In this document: one piece after another, positions 1 to 7,923 of the stretch
How the letters are laid out: each line of letters begins with the position of its first letter
Position numbering within the stretch: position 1 is the stretch's first letter
Source: Streptomyces dangxiongensis
GTDB lineage: Bacteria > Actinomycetota > Actinomycetes > Streptomycetales > Streptomycetaceae
Direction of reading: 5' to 3'
DNA length: 64,000 bases
Assembly: GCF_003675325.1 (NCBI RefSeq)
Contig: NZ_CP033073.1
Coordinates: 2,294,001 to 2,358,000 of the forward strand
Program-made: the position numbers and the translations under genes
Notes under the pieces: model-generated
Database searches by the model: none
What the model saw: only the letters and a program-made list of their open reading frames with translations
What the model was told of the DNA's origin: nothing

Positions 1-1
1 C

Positions 2-542
2 ATGCTGCTGATCAACTCGATGTCGATGTACTCGGCGGGCTTCACCGCGCAGACCCTCGGCTTCAAGGTGCCGCGGCACTGGGCCGTCTCGGTCAACGCC
101 GTGATCTCGCTGATCTTCGGCGGCGTGCTGATGCTGGTGGCGACGAGCTTCATGGGCTCCTTCATCGCCTTCCTGTCCCTGCTCGCGGTCGCCTTCTCCG
201 CCTGGGTCGGCGTCTTCGGCGCGGACATGCTGCGCCGCACGGAGTACGACGGCCGGGCCATGACCGACACCACGCGCACCAGCGCCTACTGGTACCGGGG
301 CGGCTTCTCCCCCCGCGGCCGTGGCGGCGTGGGCGATCGGTCTGCTGTCGGGGCTGATGTTCACCACGTCCGACTGGTTCACCGGCCCGCTCGCGAGGAA
401 CAACGTGATCGGCGAGTACGGCCTCGGCTGGGTGGCGACGATCGTGATCTCCGGTGTGCTGTACCTGGTGCTGCCGAAGCCGGCGGTCGAGCGCCCGGCG
501 GACAGCACGCCCGCGCCGCAGCCCGAGACCCTGACCGTCTGA
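2..542 (+). pseudogene. NCS1-type (cytosine/purine) permease, 3' part, frameshifted
   Basis: Only the C-terminal part is in the window. The first 103 codons (from base 2) give hydrophobic membrane segments of the nucleobase:cation symporter type, including the segments around LIFGGVLMLVATSF and FIAFLSLLAVAFSAW. The reading then breaks at a run of six C (309-314). Dropping one C joins it smoothly to the frame at about 315-542, which continues with AAWAIGLLSGLMFTTSDWF and ends with another membrane segment and a short polar tail. This is either a sequencing or assembly error or a genuine frameshift. The substrate cannot be told from this fragment. A terminator hairpin follows at 591-623. Confidence 0.6.
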
Positions 543-590
543 CCCCGACCGGCTGACCCTGGCCGGCCGGCCGGCGCCGCACTGCCCGTC

Positions 591-623
591 GTCCCCCTCC
601 ACCGAGCCGTACCGGAGGGGGAC
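591..623 (+). terminator. Hairpin terminator after the permease
   Basis: GTCCCCCTCC (591-600) and GGAGGGGGAC (614-623) form a perfect 10-bp stem with a 13-base loop, 48 bp after the permease stop. The right arm looks like a ribosome binding site for an ATG at 629, but it is better explained as the terminator arm. Confidence 0.65.
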
Positions 624-1082
624 TTCGCATGCCCGCCGCGGTGGTCGGCGCGGTCGCACGCCCCGCGGTCGTACGCCCCGATCCCGGACCGCCGTTGCCG
701 CCGAGCGCGCACCCTCGGGTACGGCGGCGCCGGGCACCCGGACCGATACCGGCGCGGGAGGGGTGGACGGGTGGTGGCCGGGGTCCGCCGTTGACCGCGG
801 AGTGGCTGCCGTCCTCGCCCGGCAGGCTGACCCTGCCGACCGACGGACCGTGCCTCCGCGCCGCCCCCGGGAGACCGACACCAGGGACTCCGGCTCCTGC
901 CGCTTTCGGTTCGGCGGCTTCAGCGGCTCCGGTTCCGGCGGCTCCGGCGGCTCCGACAGCTTCGGCGGCTCCGGTTCCCGCGGCCCGTGCGGTTCCGGCT
1001 CCGGTTCCCGCTGCGGTGGGCCGGACAGCGCACCGCCGCCCCCGGTCCGGGCGGTGGCCGGGCCGGGGGCGGCGGACGGTAC
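624..1082. other. Gene-free GC-rich spacer with degenerate GGCTCCGG-type repeats
   Basis: No convincing gene is present. The open frames here encode Ala/Pro/Arg or Gly/Ser low-complexity strings that overlap one another. Between about 900 and 1015 the DNA is a degenerate tandem of units close to GGCGGCTCCGGTTCC. I see no promoter or RNA gene. Confidence 0.5.
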
Positions 1083-1118
1083 GGGGAGAGGGGCAGCGGG
1101 GACTTGGCCCTTCTCCCC
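1083..1118 (-). terminator. Hairpin terminator of glcP1
   Basis: GGGGAGAGGGGC (1083-1094) pairs with GCCCTTCTCCCC (1107-1118) with one G-T pair and a 12-base loop. It lies 28 bp beyond the glcP1 stop codon. Confidence 0.5.
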
Positions 1119-1145
1119 GAGTTCGGGGGTGCCTCGTCGCGAGGC

Positions 1146-2564
1146 TCAGCCCATCTCCTCCAGGGTCTTGCCCTTCGTCTCCTTGACGAACTTGAGGACG
1201 AACGGGATGGAGAGCGCGGCGAAGACCGTGTAGATCACGTACGTGCCCGAGAGGTTCCAGTCGGCCAGGGACGGGAAGCTCGCGGTGATGGCCCAGTTGG
1301 CGATCCACTGCGCGGCGGCGGCCACACCGAGGGCGGCGGCGCGGATCCGGTTCGGGAACATCTCACCGAGGAAGACCCAGACCACCACGCCCCAGGAGAG
1401 GGCGAAGAAGAGGACGAACACGTGGGCGGCGATCAGGGCGACCCAGCCCTGCGTGGCGGGCAGCTTGCCGCCGACGAGGTCGTAGGAGAACGCCCAGGCC
1501 TCCAGTGCGAGGCCCACGACCATGCCGACCGAACCGATGAGGGCGAGCGGCTTGCGGCCGACGCGGTCGACGAAGATCATCGCGATCACGGTGCCGACGA
1601 TGTTGATGATCGACGTCGTGAACGAGTAGAGGAACGAGTCCGACGGGTCGACGCCGACCGACTGCCACAGCGTCGAGGAGTAGTAGAACGCGACGTTGAT
1701 GCCGACGAACTGCTGGAAGACCGACAGGCCGATACCGATCCAGACGATCGGCTTGAAGAAGAAGCCGCCGCCGAGCAGGTCCTTGAACGTGGACTTGTGC
1801 TCGCTCTTCATCGCGTGCTCGATCTCGGCGACGCGGGCGTTCAGGTCGACGTCCTTGCCCTCGACCTCGGCGAGGATCGCGCGGGCGCGCTCACGCTTGC
1901 CGACGGAGAGCAGGAAGCGGGGGGACTCGGGAATCGCGAAGGAGAGCAGGCCGTACAGGACGGCCGGGACGACCATCACGCCGAGCATGACCTGCCAGGC
2001 CTCCAGGCCCATCAGCTTGCCGCGCTGGTCGCCGCCGGCGGCGTTCAGCAGGCCCCAGTTGACGAGCTGGGAGATGGCGATGCCGATGACGATCGCGGCC
2101 TGCTGGAAGGAGCCGAGCCGGCCGCGGTAGGCGGGCGGGGCGACCTCGGCGATGTAGGCGGGGCCGATGACGGAGGCCATGCCGATGGCGAAACCGCCGA
2201 TGACGCGCCAGAAGGCGAGGTCCCACAGCGCGAAGGGCAGCGCGGAGCCGACGGCGCTGATGGTGAAGAGGACGGCGGCGATCTGCATGCACCGGATGCG
2301 GCCGATCCGGTCGGCTATGCGGCCGGCGGTGGCGGCACCGATGGCGCAGCCGATCAGGGCGATCGCGATGACCTGGGCGAGGGCCGCCGAACCGACGTCG
2401 TAGCGGCTGCGGATGGCCTCGACGGCACCGTTGATGACGGAGCTGTCGTAACCGAACAGGAAACCGCCCATGGCAGCCGCCGCCGCGATGAAGATGACAT
2501 GACCGAGATGATCGGGATGAGCCGTCCTGGCTCCTGACTGAGGTGCCTGCGCTGTGCTGGTCAC
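1146..2564 (-). CDS. glcP1: Glucose permease, MFS sugar porter family (GlcP-like)
   Basis: A 472-residue, 12-helix proton-coupled sugar transporter of the sugar porter family. Family marks are FLFGYDSSVINGA in helix 1, RIADRIGR in the 2-3 loop, PESPRFL after helix 6, QQFVGINVAFYYS in helix 7 and VDRVGRKPL in the 8-9 loop. GTG at 2564 is chosen because GAGGAG lies just upstream; the longer ATG version adds 47 residues with no family match. Its place beside smc matches S. coelicolor SCO5578, reported as the major glucose permease GlcP1; the glucose specificity here is inferred from that. Streptomycetes take up glucose by this permease and phosphorylate it with glucokinase. A TTGACT/TAGTCT promoter and a palindrome precede it. 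Confidence 0.88.
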   Translation of the reverse strand: MTSTAQAPQSGARTAHPDHLGHVIFIAAAAAMGGFLFGYDSSVINGAVEAIRSRYDVGSAALAQVIAIALIGCAIGAATAGRIADRIGRIRCMQIAAVLFTISAVGSALPFALWDLAFWRVIGGFAIGMASVIGPAYIAEVAPPAYRGRLGSFQQAAIVIGIAISQLVNWGLLNAAGGDQRGKLMGLEAWQVMLGVMVVPAVLYGLLSFAIPESPRFLLSVGKRERARAILAEVEGKDVDLNARVAEIEHAMKSEHKSTFKDLLGGGFFFKPIVWIGIGLSVFQQFVGINVAFYYSSTLWQSVGVDPSDSFLYSFTTSIINIVGTVIAMIFVDRVGRKPLALIGSVGMVVGLALEAWAFSYDLVGGKLPATQGWVALIAAHVFVLFFALSWGVVVWVFLGEMFPNRIRAAALGVAAAAQWIANWAITASFPSLADWNLSGTYVIYTVFAALSIPFVLKFVKETKGKTLEEMG

Positions 2565-2665
2565 GGAAAACTCCTCGGGCCGCGGCAACGCTGCCGGGGT
2601 GGGGTAGATCCCTTCCAGGTATCCAGTGGGGCACATGTTCACACCACTCACACCTGAAGGTAAAA

Positions 2666-2675
2666 GCAACGTTGC
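2666..2675. promoter_or_regulatory. Palindromic operator candidate for glcP1
   Basis: GCAACGTTGC is a perfect 10-bp palindrome two bases downstream of the -10 hexamer, so it would cover the transcription start. The central AACGTT resembles LacI/GalR-type operators. The regulator is unknown. Confidence 0.4.
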
Positions 2676-2677
2676 AG

Positions 2678-2705
2678 AGACTATGCCTTCAAGTTCCGAA
2701 GTCAA
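2678..2705 (-). promoter_or_regulatory. Sigma-70-type promoter of glcP1
   Basis: On the minus strand, TTGACT (2700-2705) and TAGTCT (2678-2683) are separated by 16 bases. Both match consensus well for this GC-rich genome. The predicted start lies near 2670, giving a leader of about 105 bases. Confidence 0.6.
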
Positions 2706-2792
2706 TAGGCCGATGACTGTGAGCTTTGAGATACAAGTAGGCGCTCTGTATTCAAGAAGTGAACTCTCAGTCAGTTGATCTTGGAAAGAGGG

Positions 2793-5700
2793 CTACCGAA
2801 GGCGCTGGGAAATGACCTTCGACACACCGTCGCCCTGCATGGACACGCCGTACAGCGCGTCGGCGACCTCCATCGTGCGCTTCTGGTGCGTGATCACGAT
2901 GAGCTGCGAGGCCTCCTGCAGCTCCCGCATGATCCCGATCAGCCGCTGGAGGTTGGTGTCGTCCAGCGCGGCCTCGACCTCGTCCATGACGTAGAACGGA
3001 CTCGGCCGGGCCTTGAAGATCGACACGAGCAGCGCGACGGCCGTCAGCGACCGTTCGCCGCCCGACAGCAGGGACAGCCGCTTGACCTTCTTGCCCGGCG
3101 GACGCGCCTCGACGTCCACGCCCGTGCTGAGCATGTTGCCGGGGTCGGTCAGCACCAGGCGGCCCTCACCGCCGGGGAACAGCCGGCCGAAGACGCCCTC
3201 GAACTCGCGGGCGGTGTCCCGGTAGGCCTCGGTGAAGACCTGCTCGACGCGCTCGTCGACCTCCTTGACCACCTGCAGCAGGTCGGCGCGGGTCTTCTTC
3301 AGGTCCTCCAGTTGCTCGCTGAGGAACTTGTGCCGCTCCTCCAGCGCCGCGAACTCCTCCAGCGCCAGCGGGTTGACCTTGCCCAACTGCTGGTACGCCC
3401 GCTCGGCCGCCTTCAGCCGCTTCTCCTGCTCGGCGCGCGCGAAGGGGCGCGGCTGGTTCCGGGGATGCTCGGGGTCGTCCGGCAGCGTCTCGCCGTCGGC
3501 GGGGGGCGAGGGCGGCACGAGCTGGTGCGGCCCGTACTCCGTCACCAGCCCCTCCGGCTCCACCCCCAGCTCCTCCAGCGCCCGGCTCTCCAACTGCTCG
3601 ATACGCAGCCGCTTCTCGGCTCCGAGCACCTCGCCGCGGTGGACCGAGTCCGTCAGCTTGTCGAGTTCGGCCTTCAGGTCGCGTCCCGCGGTCCGGGCGG
3701 CGGTCAGCTCCTCCTCACGCCGTGCCCTGGCGGTCTCGGCCGCGGCGCGCTCCTGCTCGGCGCGGGACAGGGAGACCTCGACGTGCGCGAGCAGGCAGCG
3801 GGCCCCGGAGGCGACCGCTCCCGCGACGGCCGCCTCGTGCCGCAACCGGGCCCGGCGCTGCTCGGCACGCGCGCGTGCCTCGCGTTCCGCCCGGGCCGCC
3901 CGGTCCAGCGCGTCGGCCCGCCCGGCGAGCCCCTTGACCCGCTCCTCGTGCGTACGGACCTGGAGCCGGGCCTCCATCTCCGTCTGCCGCGCGTTGGCGC
4001 CGTCGGCGGCGAGCCGGTCCCGCACGGCGGTGTCCGGCTCCTCCTCGACCGGCATCTCCTCGGCCACCGCCAGCCGTTCGGCCAGCTCCTCGGCCTCCTG
4101 CACGGCCCTCTCCGACGCCTCCTGCGCGCGTGCCGCCGCCGCGGCGGACCGCTCCGCCTCCCCTGCGGCGCCGCGCGCCTGCCCGGCGAGCCGGCCCAAC
4201 TGCTGGGCGACCCCGGACTTCTCCCGGTCGGCGGCCCGGCGCCGCTCCCCCAGCTCCTCGACGAGGGCCGCCGCCGCCGTACGCCGCTCGGCCGCGACCC
4301 GCTGCTCCTCGGCCAGCGCCGCGCAGCGCACCGCCAGTTCCGCCAGCTCGGCGGCGGCCTCGTCCACGGAGGCCTGCACCTCCAGCAGACTGGGCGCCCC
4401 GGCCGAACCGCCGTGCGCGAAGTGGGCCCCGAGCAGATCGCCCTCGGCGGTGACGGCGGTCAGCTCCGGGCAGGCGTGCACCAGTGCCTCGGCGTCCTCC
4501 AGGCCGTCCACGACGACGATCCCCCGCAGCAGCCGGCGTACGGCGGGCATGAGTTCACCGGGACCACGGACGAGATCGGCGGCATGGAGCAACGCACCGG
4601 ACCGCCCACCGGACCGAACGGGAACCCTGTGGACAGCGGGGCCGGCGGACTCGGTGCGAGGGATGCCACCGTCAGCGGACTCCGCACCGGGGACGGCAGG
4701 GCCGGCCGACTCCACGCGGGGGGTGCCACGGTCGCCGGAGGCGGCACGGTCGGCGGGCTGGACACCTAGCGTGGCACGGTCGGCGGACTCGGCACCGGGG
4801 ACGGCAGGGGCGATCGACTCCGCACCGGGGGTGTGGGACGTGGGTGGGGTGGCCCGGGGGGTGTGGTCGGCCGGCGGGGTGGGTGGCTGCTCCGGGGGGC
4901 CGGCCAGCAGGAGTGCCGCGCGGCCGCCGTCCTGCTTGCGCAGCAGGCGGAGCGCCTCGGCCGCCGACGCCGGGGAGGTCACGGCGATCGCGTCCGCCGC
5001 CACGCCGAAGGCTGCGGCGAGGGCGGCCTCGTGGCCGGGGGTCACCGTCAGCAGTTCCGCAGCCGGACCCAGCACTCCGGTCAGCAGGTCCCGGGCCCCG
5101 AGCAGTATGCCGGTGCCGTCCTTGCGCCTGAGGCCGAGCGCCAGCGCCTCGTGGCGGGCCTGGGTCGCGGCGCGCCGGCGTTCGGCCGTGGTGACAGCCT
5201 CGCGGGCAGCGGCGAGGGCGGTCTCCGCCTCCGCGAGCCGCCCTCTGGCCGCCTCGTGCTGCTCGGCGAGGTCCGCGTCGCCGGCGTCGAGGCCGTCGAC
5301 CTCGGCCTTCAGGGCCTCGTACTCCTCCTGCGCCCGGACCGCGCGCTCCCGCGCCTCGTCGCGGGCGGTGGCCAGCCGGTCGATCTCGGCCTGCGCGGAG
5401 GCGGCGCGGGAGCGGGCGGCGTTGACCTGCCCGGACAGTTGGGCCAGGCCCTCGCGGCGGTCGGCGATGGCGCGGGCCACGTCCTTCAGCCGGCGCTCCT
5501 CCACAGCAAGCTCGCGCTCCAGTTCGGCACGGTGGGCGACCGTGTCGTCCAGGGCCCGCTGCGCCGCCTCCAGGGCCGCCTCCAGCTCGGCCTCCTGCTC
5601 GCGGATGCGGGCGGCCTCGCGTTCCAGGTCCTCGGGATCCCGGCCGCGCCGTTCCTCGGGGGGCGCGGAGGTGGCGCTGTGCACGCGGGCGTCGGCCAGC

Positions 5701-6614
5701 GAGATGGTGCCGCGTACACGTTCGGCAAGCTGGGACAGCTCGTACCAGGTCTGCTGGGCCCGCTTGAGGCGGGGGGTGAGCCGCCGTACCTCGTCCTCCA
5801 GCAGCGCCTCGCGGCGCAGGGCCTCGCTCAGCTCCTGCTCGGCGGTCTCCTTGCGTTCCTTCAGGGCCGCCTCGTCGGCGATCTCGGCCCGAAGGGCCTC
5901 GCGAAGTCGGACGAGGTCGTCGGCGAGCAGGCGCAGGCGCGCGTCCCGGAGGTCGGCCTGGATGACGGCGGCCCGGCGCGCGACCGCCGCCTGGCGGCCC
6001 AGGGGCTTGAGCTGGCGGCGCAGCTCGTCCGTCAGGTCCTGCACGCGCGCGAGGTTGGGCCGCATCGCGTCGAGCTTGCGGAGCGCCTTCTCCTTGCGCT
6101 TGCGGTGCTTGAGGACGCCGGCCGCCTCCTCGATGAAGGCGCGGCGGCCCGTCGGATCGGCGTGCAGGACGGAGTCGAGCTGGCCCTGGCCGACGATGAC
6201 GTGCATCTCGCGGCCGATACCGGAGTCGGAAAGGAGTTCCTGGATGTCCAGGAGACGGCAGGTGTCGCCGTTGAGCTGGTACTCGCTGCCACCGTTGCGG
6301 AACATGATCCGCGTGATGGTGACCTCGGCGTACTCGATGGGCAGCGCGCCGTCGGAGTTGTCGATGGTCAGGGACACCTCGGCGCGGCCGAGCGGCGGGC
6401 GCCCGGTGGTGCCGGCGAAGATGACGTCCTCCATCTTGCCGCCGCGCAGCGACTTCGCGCCCTGCTCGCCCATGACCCAGCTCAGCGCGTCCACGACGTT
6501 GGACTTGCCCGAGCCGTTCGGACCGACGACGCACGTGATCCCGGGTTCGAACCGGAGCGTGGTGGCGGAGGCGAACGACTTGAACCCGCGGAGGGTCAGG
6601 GCCTTGAGGTGCAC
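2793..6614 (-). CDS. smc: Chromosome segregation ATPase SMC
   Basis: A 1273-residue SMC protein, which organises and segregates the chromosome as a condensin-like dimer with ScpA/ScpB. The Walker A motif GPNGSGKS is at residues 31-38. Long coiled coils flank a hinge at about 510-720. The C-terminal head has the signature LSGGERSLTA near 1182, Walker B FYVMDEVEAALDD near 1204, and ITHQKRTM. Actinobacterial Smc is usually near 1190 residues. The extra length is a Pro/Ala/Glu/Ser-rich insertion at about residues 577-668 inside the hinge, with repeats such as PGAESAD. The GTG start at 6614 gives the expected MHLKALTLRGFKSF N-terminus. A TAAAGT hexamer lies eight bases upstream with no clear ribosome binding site, so it may be nearly leaderless. 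Confidence 0.95.
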   Translation of the reverse strand: MHLKALTLRGFKSFASATTLRFEPGITCVVGPNGSGKSNVVDALSWVMGEQGAKSLRGGKMEDVIFAGTTGRPPLGRAEVSLTIDNSDGALPIEYAEVTITRIMFRNGGSEYQLNGDTCRLLDIQELLSDSGIGREMHVIVGQGQLDSVLHADPTGRRAFIEEAAGVLKHRKRKEKALRKLDAMRPNLARVQDLTDELRRQLKPLGRQAAVARRAAVIQADLRDARLRLLADDLVRLREALRAEIADEAALKERKETAEQELSEALRREALLEDEVRRLTPRLKRAQQTWYELSQLAERVRGTISLADARVHSATSAPPEERRGRDPEDLEREAARIREQEAELEAALEAAQRALDDTVAHRAELERELAVEERRLKDVARAIADRREGLAQLSGQVNAARSRAASAQAEIDRLATARDEARERAVRAQEEYEALKAEVDGLDAGDADLAEQHEAARGRLAEAETALAAAREAVTTAERRRAATQARHEALALGLRRKDGTGILLGARDLLTGVLGPAAELLTVTPGHEAALAAAFGVAADAIAVTSPASAAEALRLLRKQDGGRAALLLAGPPEQPPTPPADHTPRATPPTSHTPGAESIAPAVPGAESADRATLGVQPADRAASGDRGTPRVESAGPAVPGAESADGGIPRTESAGPAVHRVPVRSGGRSGALLHAADLVRGPGELMPAVRRLLRGIVVVDGLEDAEALVHACPELTAVTAEGDLLGAHFAHGGSAGAPSLLEVQASVDEAAAELAELAVRCAALAEEQRVAAERRTAAAALVEELGERRRAADREKSGVAQQLGRLAGQARGAAGEAERSAAAAARAQEASERAVQEAEELAERLAVAEEMPVEEEPDTAVRDRLAADGANARQTEMEARLQVRTHEERVKGLAGRADALDRAARAEREARARAEQRRARLRHEAAVAGAVASGARCLLAHVEVSLSRAEQERAAAETARARREEELTAARTAGRDLKAELDKLTDSVHRGEVLGAEKRLRIEQLESRALEELGVEPEGLVTEYGPHQLVPPSPPADGETLPDDPEHPRNQPRPFARAEQEKRLKAAERAYQQLGKVNPLALEEFAALEERHKFLSEQLEDLKKTRADLLQVVKEVDERVEQVFTEAYRDTAREFEGVFGRLFPGGEGRLVLTDPGNMLSTGVDVEARPPGKKVKRLSLLSGGERSLTAVALLVSIFKARPSPFYVMDEVEAALDDTNLQRLIGIMRELQEASQLIVITHQKRTMEVADALYGVSMQGDGVSKVISQRLR
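4677..4812. repeat. Imperfect repeats inside the smc hinge insertion
   Basis: Two copies of a roughly 28-bp unit, starting GGACTCnGCACCGGGGACGG, begin at 4677 and 4785. Between them a GGCACGGTCGGCGG motif is repeated. These are in-frame and encode the PGAESAD-like repeats of the Smc insertion. Confidence 0.55.
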
Positions 6615-6622
6615 GCCGCTGG

Positions 6623-6628
6623 ACTTTA
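6623..6628 (-). promoter_or_regulatory. -10-like box just before smc
   Basis: TAAAGT on the minus strand, eight bases before the GTG start. No ribosome binding site lies between, which suggests a leaderless or near-leaderless smc mRNA. The -35 match is poor. Confidence 0.35.
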
Positions 6629-6739
6629 CCCGCCGCCGCTATCTCACTCCACGGACACTCGCAACCCCACGGTTTCGCCATTGAACGGGCAGGGCACACC
6701 AGACGTTAAGAGGGTGAAACGATGCGTGGGGAAAGAAAG

Positions 6740-6761
6740 AAGGGACGCCGAGGCGTCCCTT
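6740..6761 (-). terminator. Rho-independent terminator of the small coiled-coil gene
   Basis: AAGGGACGC and GCGTCCCTT form a 9-bp stem with a CGAG tetraloop. On the minus strand it is followed by a pyrimidine-rich CTTTCTTTCC tail. It lies about 100 bp after the stop at 6858. A second hairpin, GACGGCTG/CAGCCGTC, is at 6770-6790. Confidence 0.65.
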
Positions 6762-6857
6762 GCAGTTCCGACGGCTGGGTCGCAGCCGTCCGACCAACTG
6801 AGCGGTTGATACGGGCAGCTCGTTCGCTGTCACCGCTGTTCTGGAGCGATGCAGCTA

Positions 6858-7061
6858 TCAGGTGAGCGCAGGCTCCGCCTGGTGTGCGTCGATGCTCTCC
6901 ATGATCCTGTCCTGAGAGGCGGCAGCCGACAGCGCTTCGTTCTCGGCCTGGATCCGTACCAGCTCGGACTCCAGGTCCTGGACGCGCTGCTGCAACCGTC
7001 GCATCTCGGCGAGGAGTCGAGGGTCGGAGCCGCCGACGTAACCGAGAAGCGCCTTTGCCAT
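6858..7061 (-). CDS. Small conserved coiled-coil protein, unknown function
   Basis: A 67-residue protein starting MAKALLGYVGGSDPRLL. The ATG at 7061 has GGAGGACC nine bases upstream, which fixes the start. Residues 14-45 form a heptad-like amphipathic helix (EMRRLQQRVQDLESELVRI), so a dimeric coiled coil is likely. There is no signal peptide or membrane segment. It lies between smc and the acylphosphatase, and small proteins of this kind are common in Streptomyces, but I know of no assigned function. It has its own terminator, so it is probably transcribed alone. Confidence 0.75.
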   Translation of the reverse strand: MAKALLGYVGGSDPRLLAEMRRLQQRVQDLESELVRIQAENEALSAAASQDRIMESIDAHQAEPALT

Positions 7062-7430
7062 GATGGATGGTCCTCCACAATGAGTGACCGACCGATGCGG
7101 TGTGGGTCGTGAGGGATTCGCACCCGCGGTGCTTGGCACATCCGAGTGTTGCCCTGGTGTTGCTCCATGCCAAACAGCTAAGGTGCGCGGGGCTTTCAGC
7201 GTCTCACCAAAAAGTTTGACGGTCAACACGATCACGCCCTGTATCGGCGGGCGAACCGGGGCGCGCGACCGGCGATCCGGCGGCGCTGCGACTCCTCCGG
7301 GCCCTCAGGGCGTGGCGACCAGCAGTACCTGCGGAGCCTGCCATGCCGGGCCGATATTGGCAACCACCAGGCGGTTTCCGCTTCCCGTGGGCACCCGCGG
7401 AGGCGGGCCGCGGGTCCGTGCGCAACGGGC
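7062..7430. other. Intergenic region between the coiled-coil gene and the acylphosphatase gene
   Basis: No gene is supported. Around 7216 there is TTGACGGTCAA, a short palindrome that on the minus strand contains TTGACC and could be the -35 region for the coiled-coil gene, but I see no good -10 partner. The rest is GC-rich sequence with frames that only mirror neighbouring genes. Confidence 0.35.
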
Positions 7431-7712
7431 TCAGCGGATCGCGAACCCCTCGTAACCACCCCGCGGTGTGTCCCAGATCTCGGTGACACCGTCCACGCGT
7501 CCGGGCGTGTCGGCTCCCTGGAGCCAGTCCAGCAGTCCCTCGCAGCGCTCCCGGGCCCCCTCGGCGACCACCTGGACCCGGCCGTCGGCCAGATTGAGAG
7601 CAAAACCACTCAGGCCGCCGATCTCCAGCGCCCTGGCACGCGTGAACCAGCGGAAACCCACGCCCTGCACGTGTCCACGGACCCAGGCGACCAGTCGTAC
7701 TTCCTCACTCAT
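7431..7712 (-). CDS. acyP: Acylphosphatase
   Basis: A 93-residue single-domain cytosolic enzyme that hydrolyses acylphosphates such as acetyl phosphate or carbamoyl phosphate. The signature [18 protein letters not shown] holds the phosphate-binding loop and catalytic Arg, and [14 protein letters not shown] holds the conserved Asn. The length is typical for the family. No ribosome binding site precedes the ATG. Instead TAGGTT lies six bases upstream, suggesting a leaderless transcript. It stands alone, divergent from the CAP-domain gene. Confidence 0.92.
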   Translation of the reverse strand: MSEEVRLVAWVRGHVQGVGFRWFTRARALEIGGLSGFALNLADGRVQVVAEGARERCEGLLDWLQGADTPGRVDGVTEIWDTPRGGYEGFAIR

Positions 7713-7718
7713 GGCTGC

Positions 7719-7724
7719 AACCTA
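7719..7724 (-). promoter_or_regulatory. -10-like box of a leaderless acylphosphatase gene
   Basis: TAGGTT on the minus strand (consensus TAnnnT) is separated from the ATG by six bases (GCAGCC). That places the transcription start at or next to the start codon. Confidence 0.4.
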
Positions 7725-7801
7725 ACGGGCCGAGGTCGTGCGGGACACGTCGTCCCCCAGCGGCATGGGGTACCGTCCCGACCCAATGAATCGCATATGA
7801 A

Positions 7802-7821
7802 ACTCACTCGATCGAGTGAGT
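7802..7821. promoter_or_regulatory. Perfect 20-bp palindrome, operator candidate
   Basis: ACTCACTCGATCGAGTGAGT is a perfect dyad of 20 bp between the divergent acylphosphatase and CAP-domain genes, about 100 bp before the latter. Its length and symmetry suit a TetR-type dimer or dimer pair. No TetR gene is adjacent, so the regulator would act in trans. Confidence 0.45.
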
Positions 7822-7923
7822 CGGGTGGGCCAGCGGGAGTCACTCGCCACGGATCGGCGGCCGGACAGGCACGCGCCGTGCGGGCACCGGTCCGACCGCG
7901 AGCACGAGGAAGAGGGCAAGGAC

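Noticed and set aside
629..1186. Plus-strand frame of 185 codons with an apparent GGAGGGGGAC ribosome binding site
   Set aside because: The purine-rich stretch is the right arm of a perfect hairpin after the permease, and the product is Ala/Pro low complexity that runs into glcP1 on the other strand.
3232..6684. Plus-strand open frame of 1150 codons antisense to smc
   Set aside because: It is the mirror of smc codon bias, composed of Ser/Arg/Ala runs with no family match; smc itself is certain.
7816..7923. Upstream GTG start for the CAP-domain protein
   Set aside because: It would place coding sequence inside the 20-bp palindrome and add a non-conserved stretch; ATG 7924 has a better ribosome binding site.
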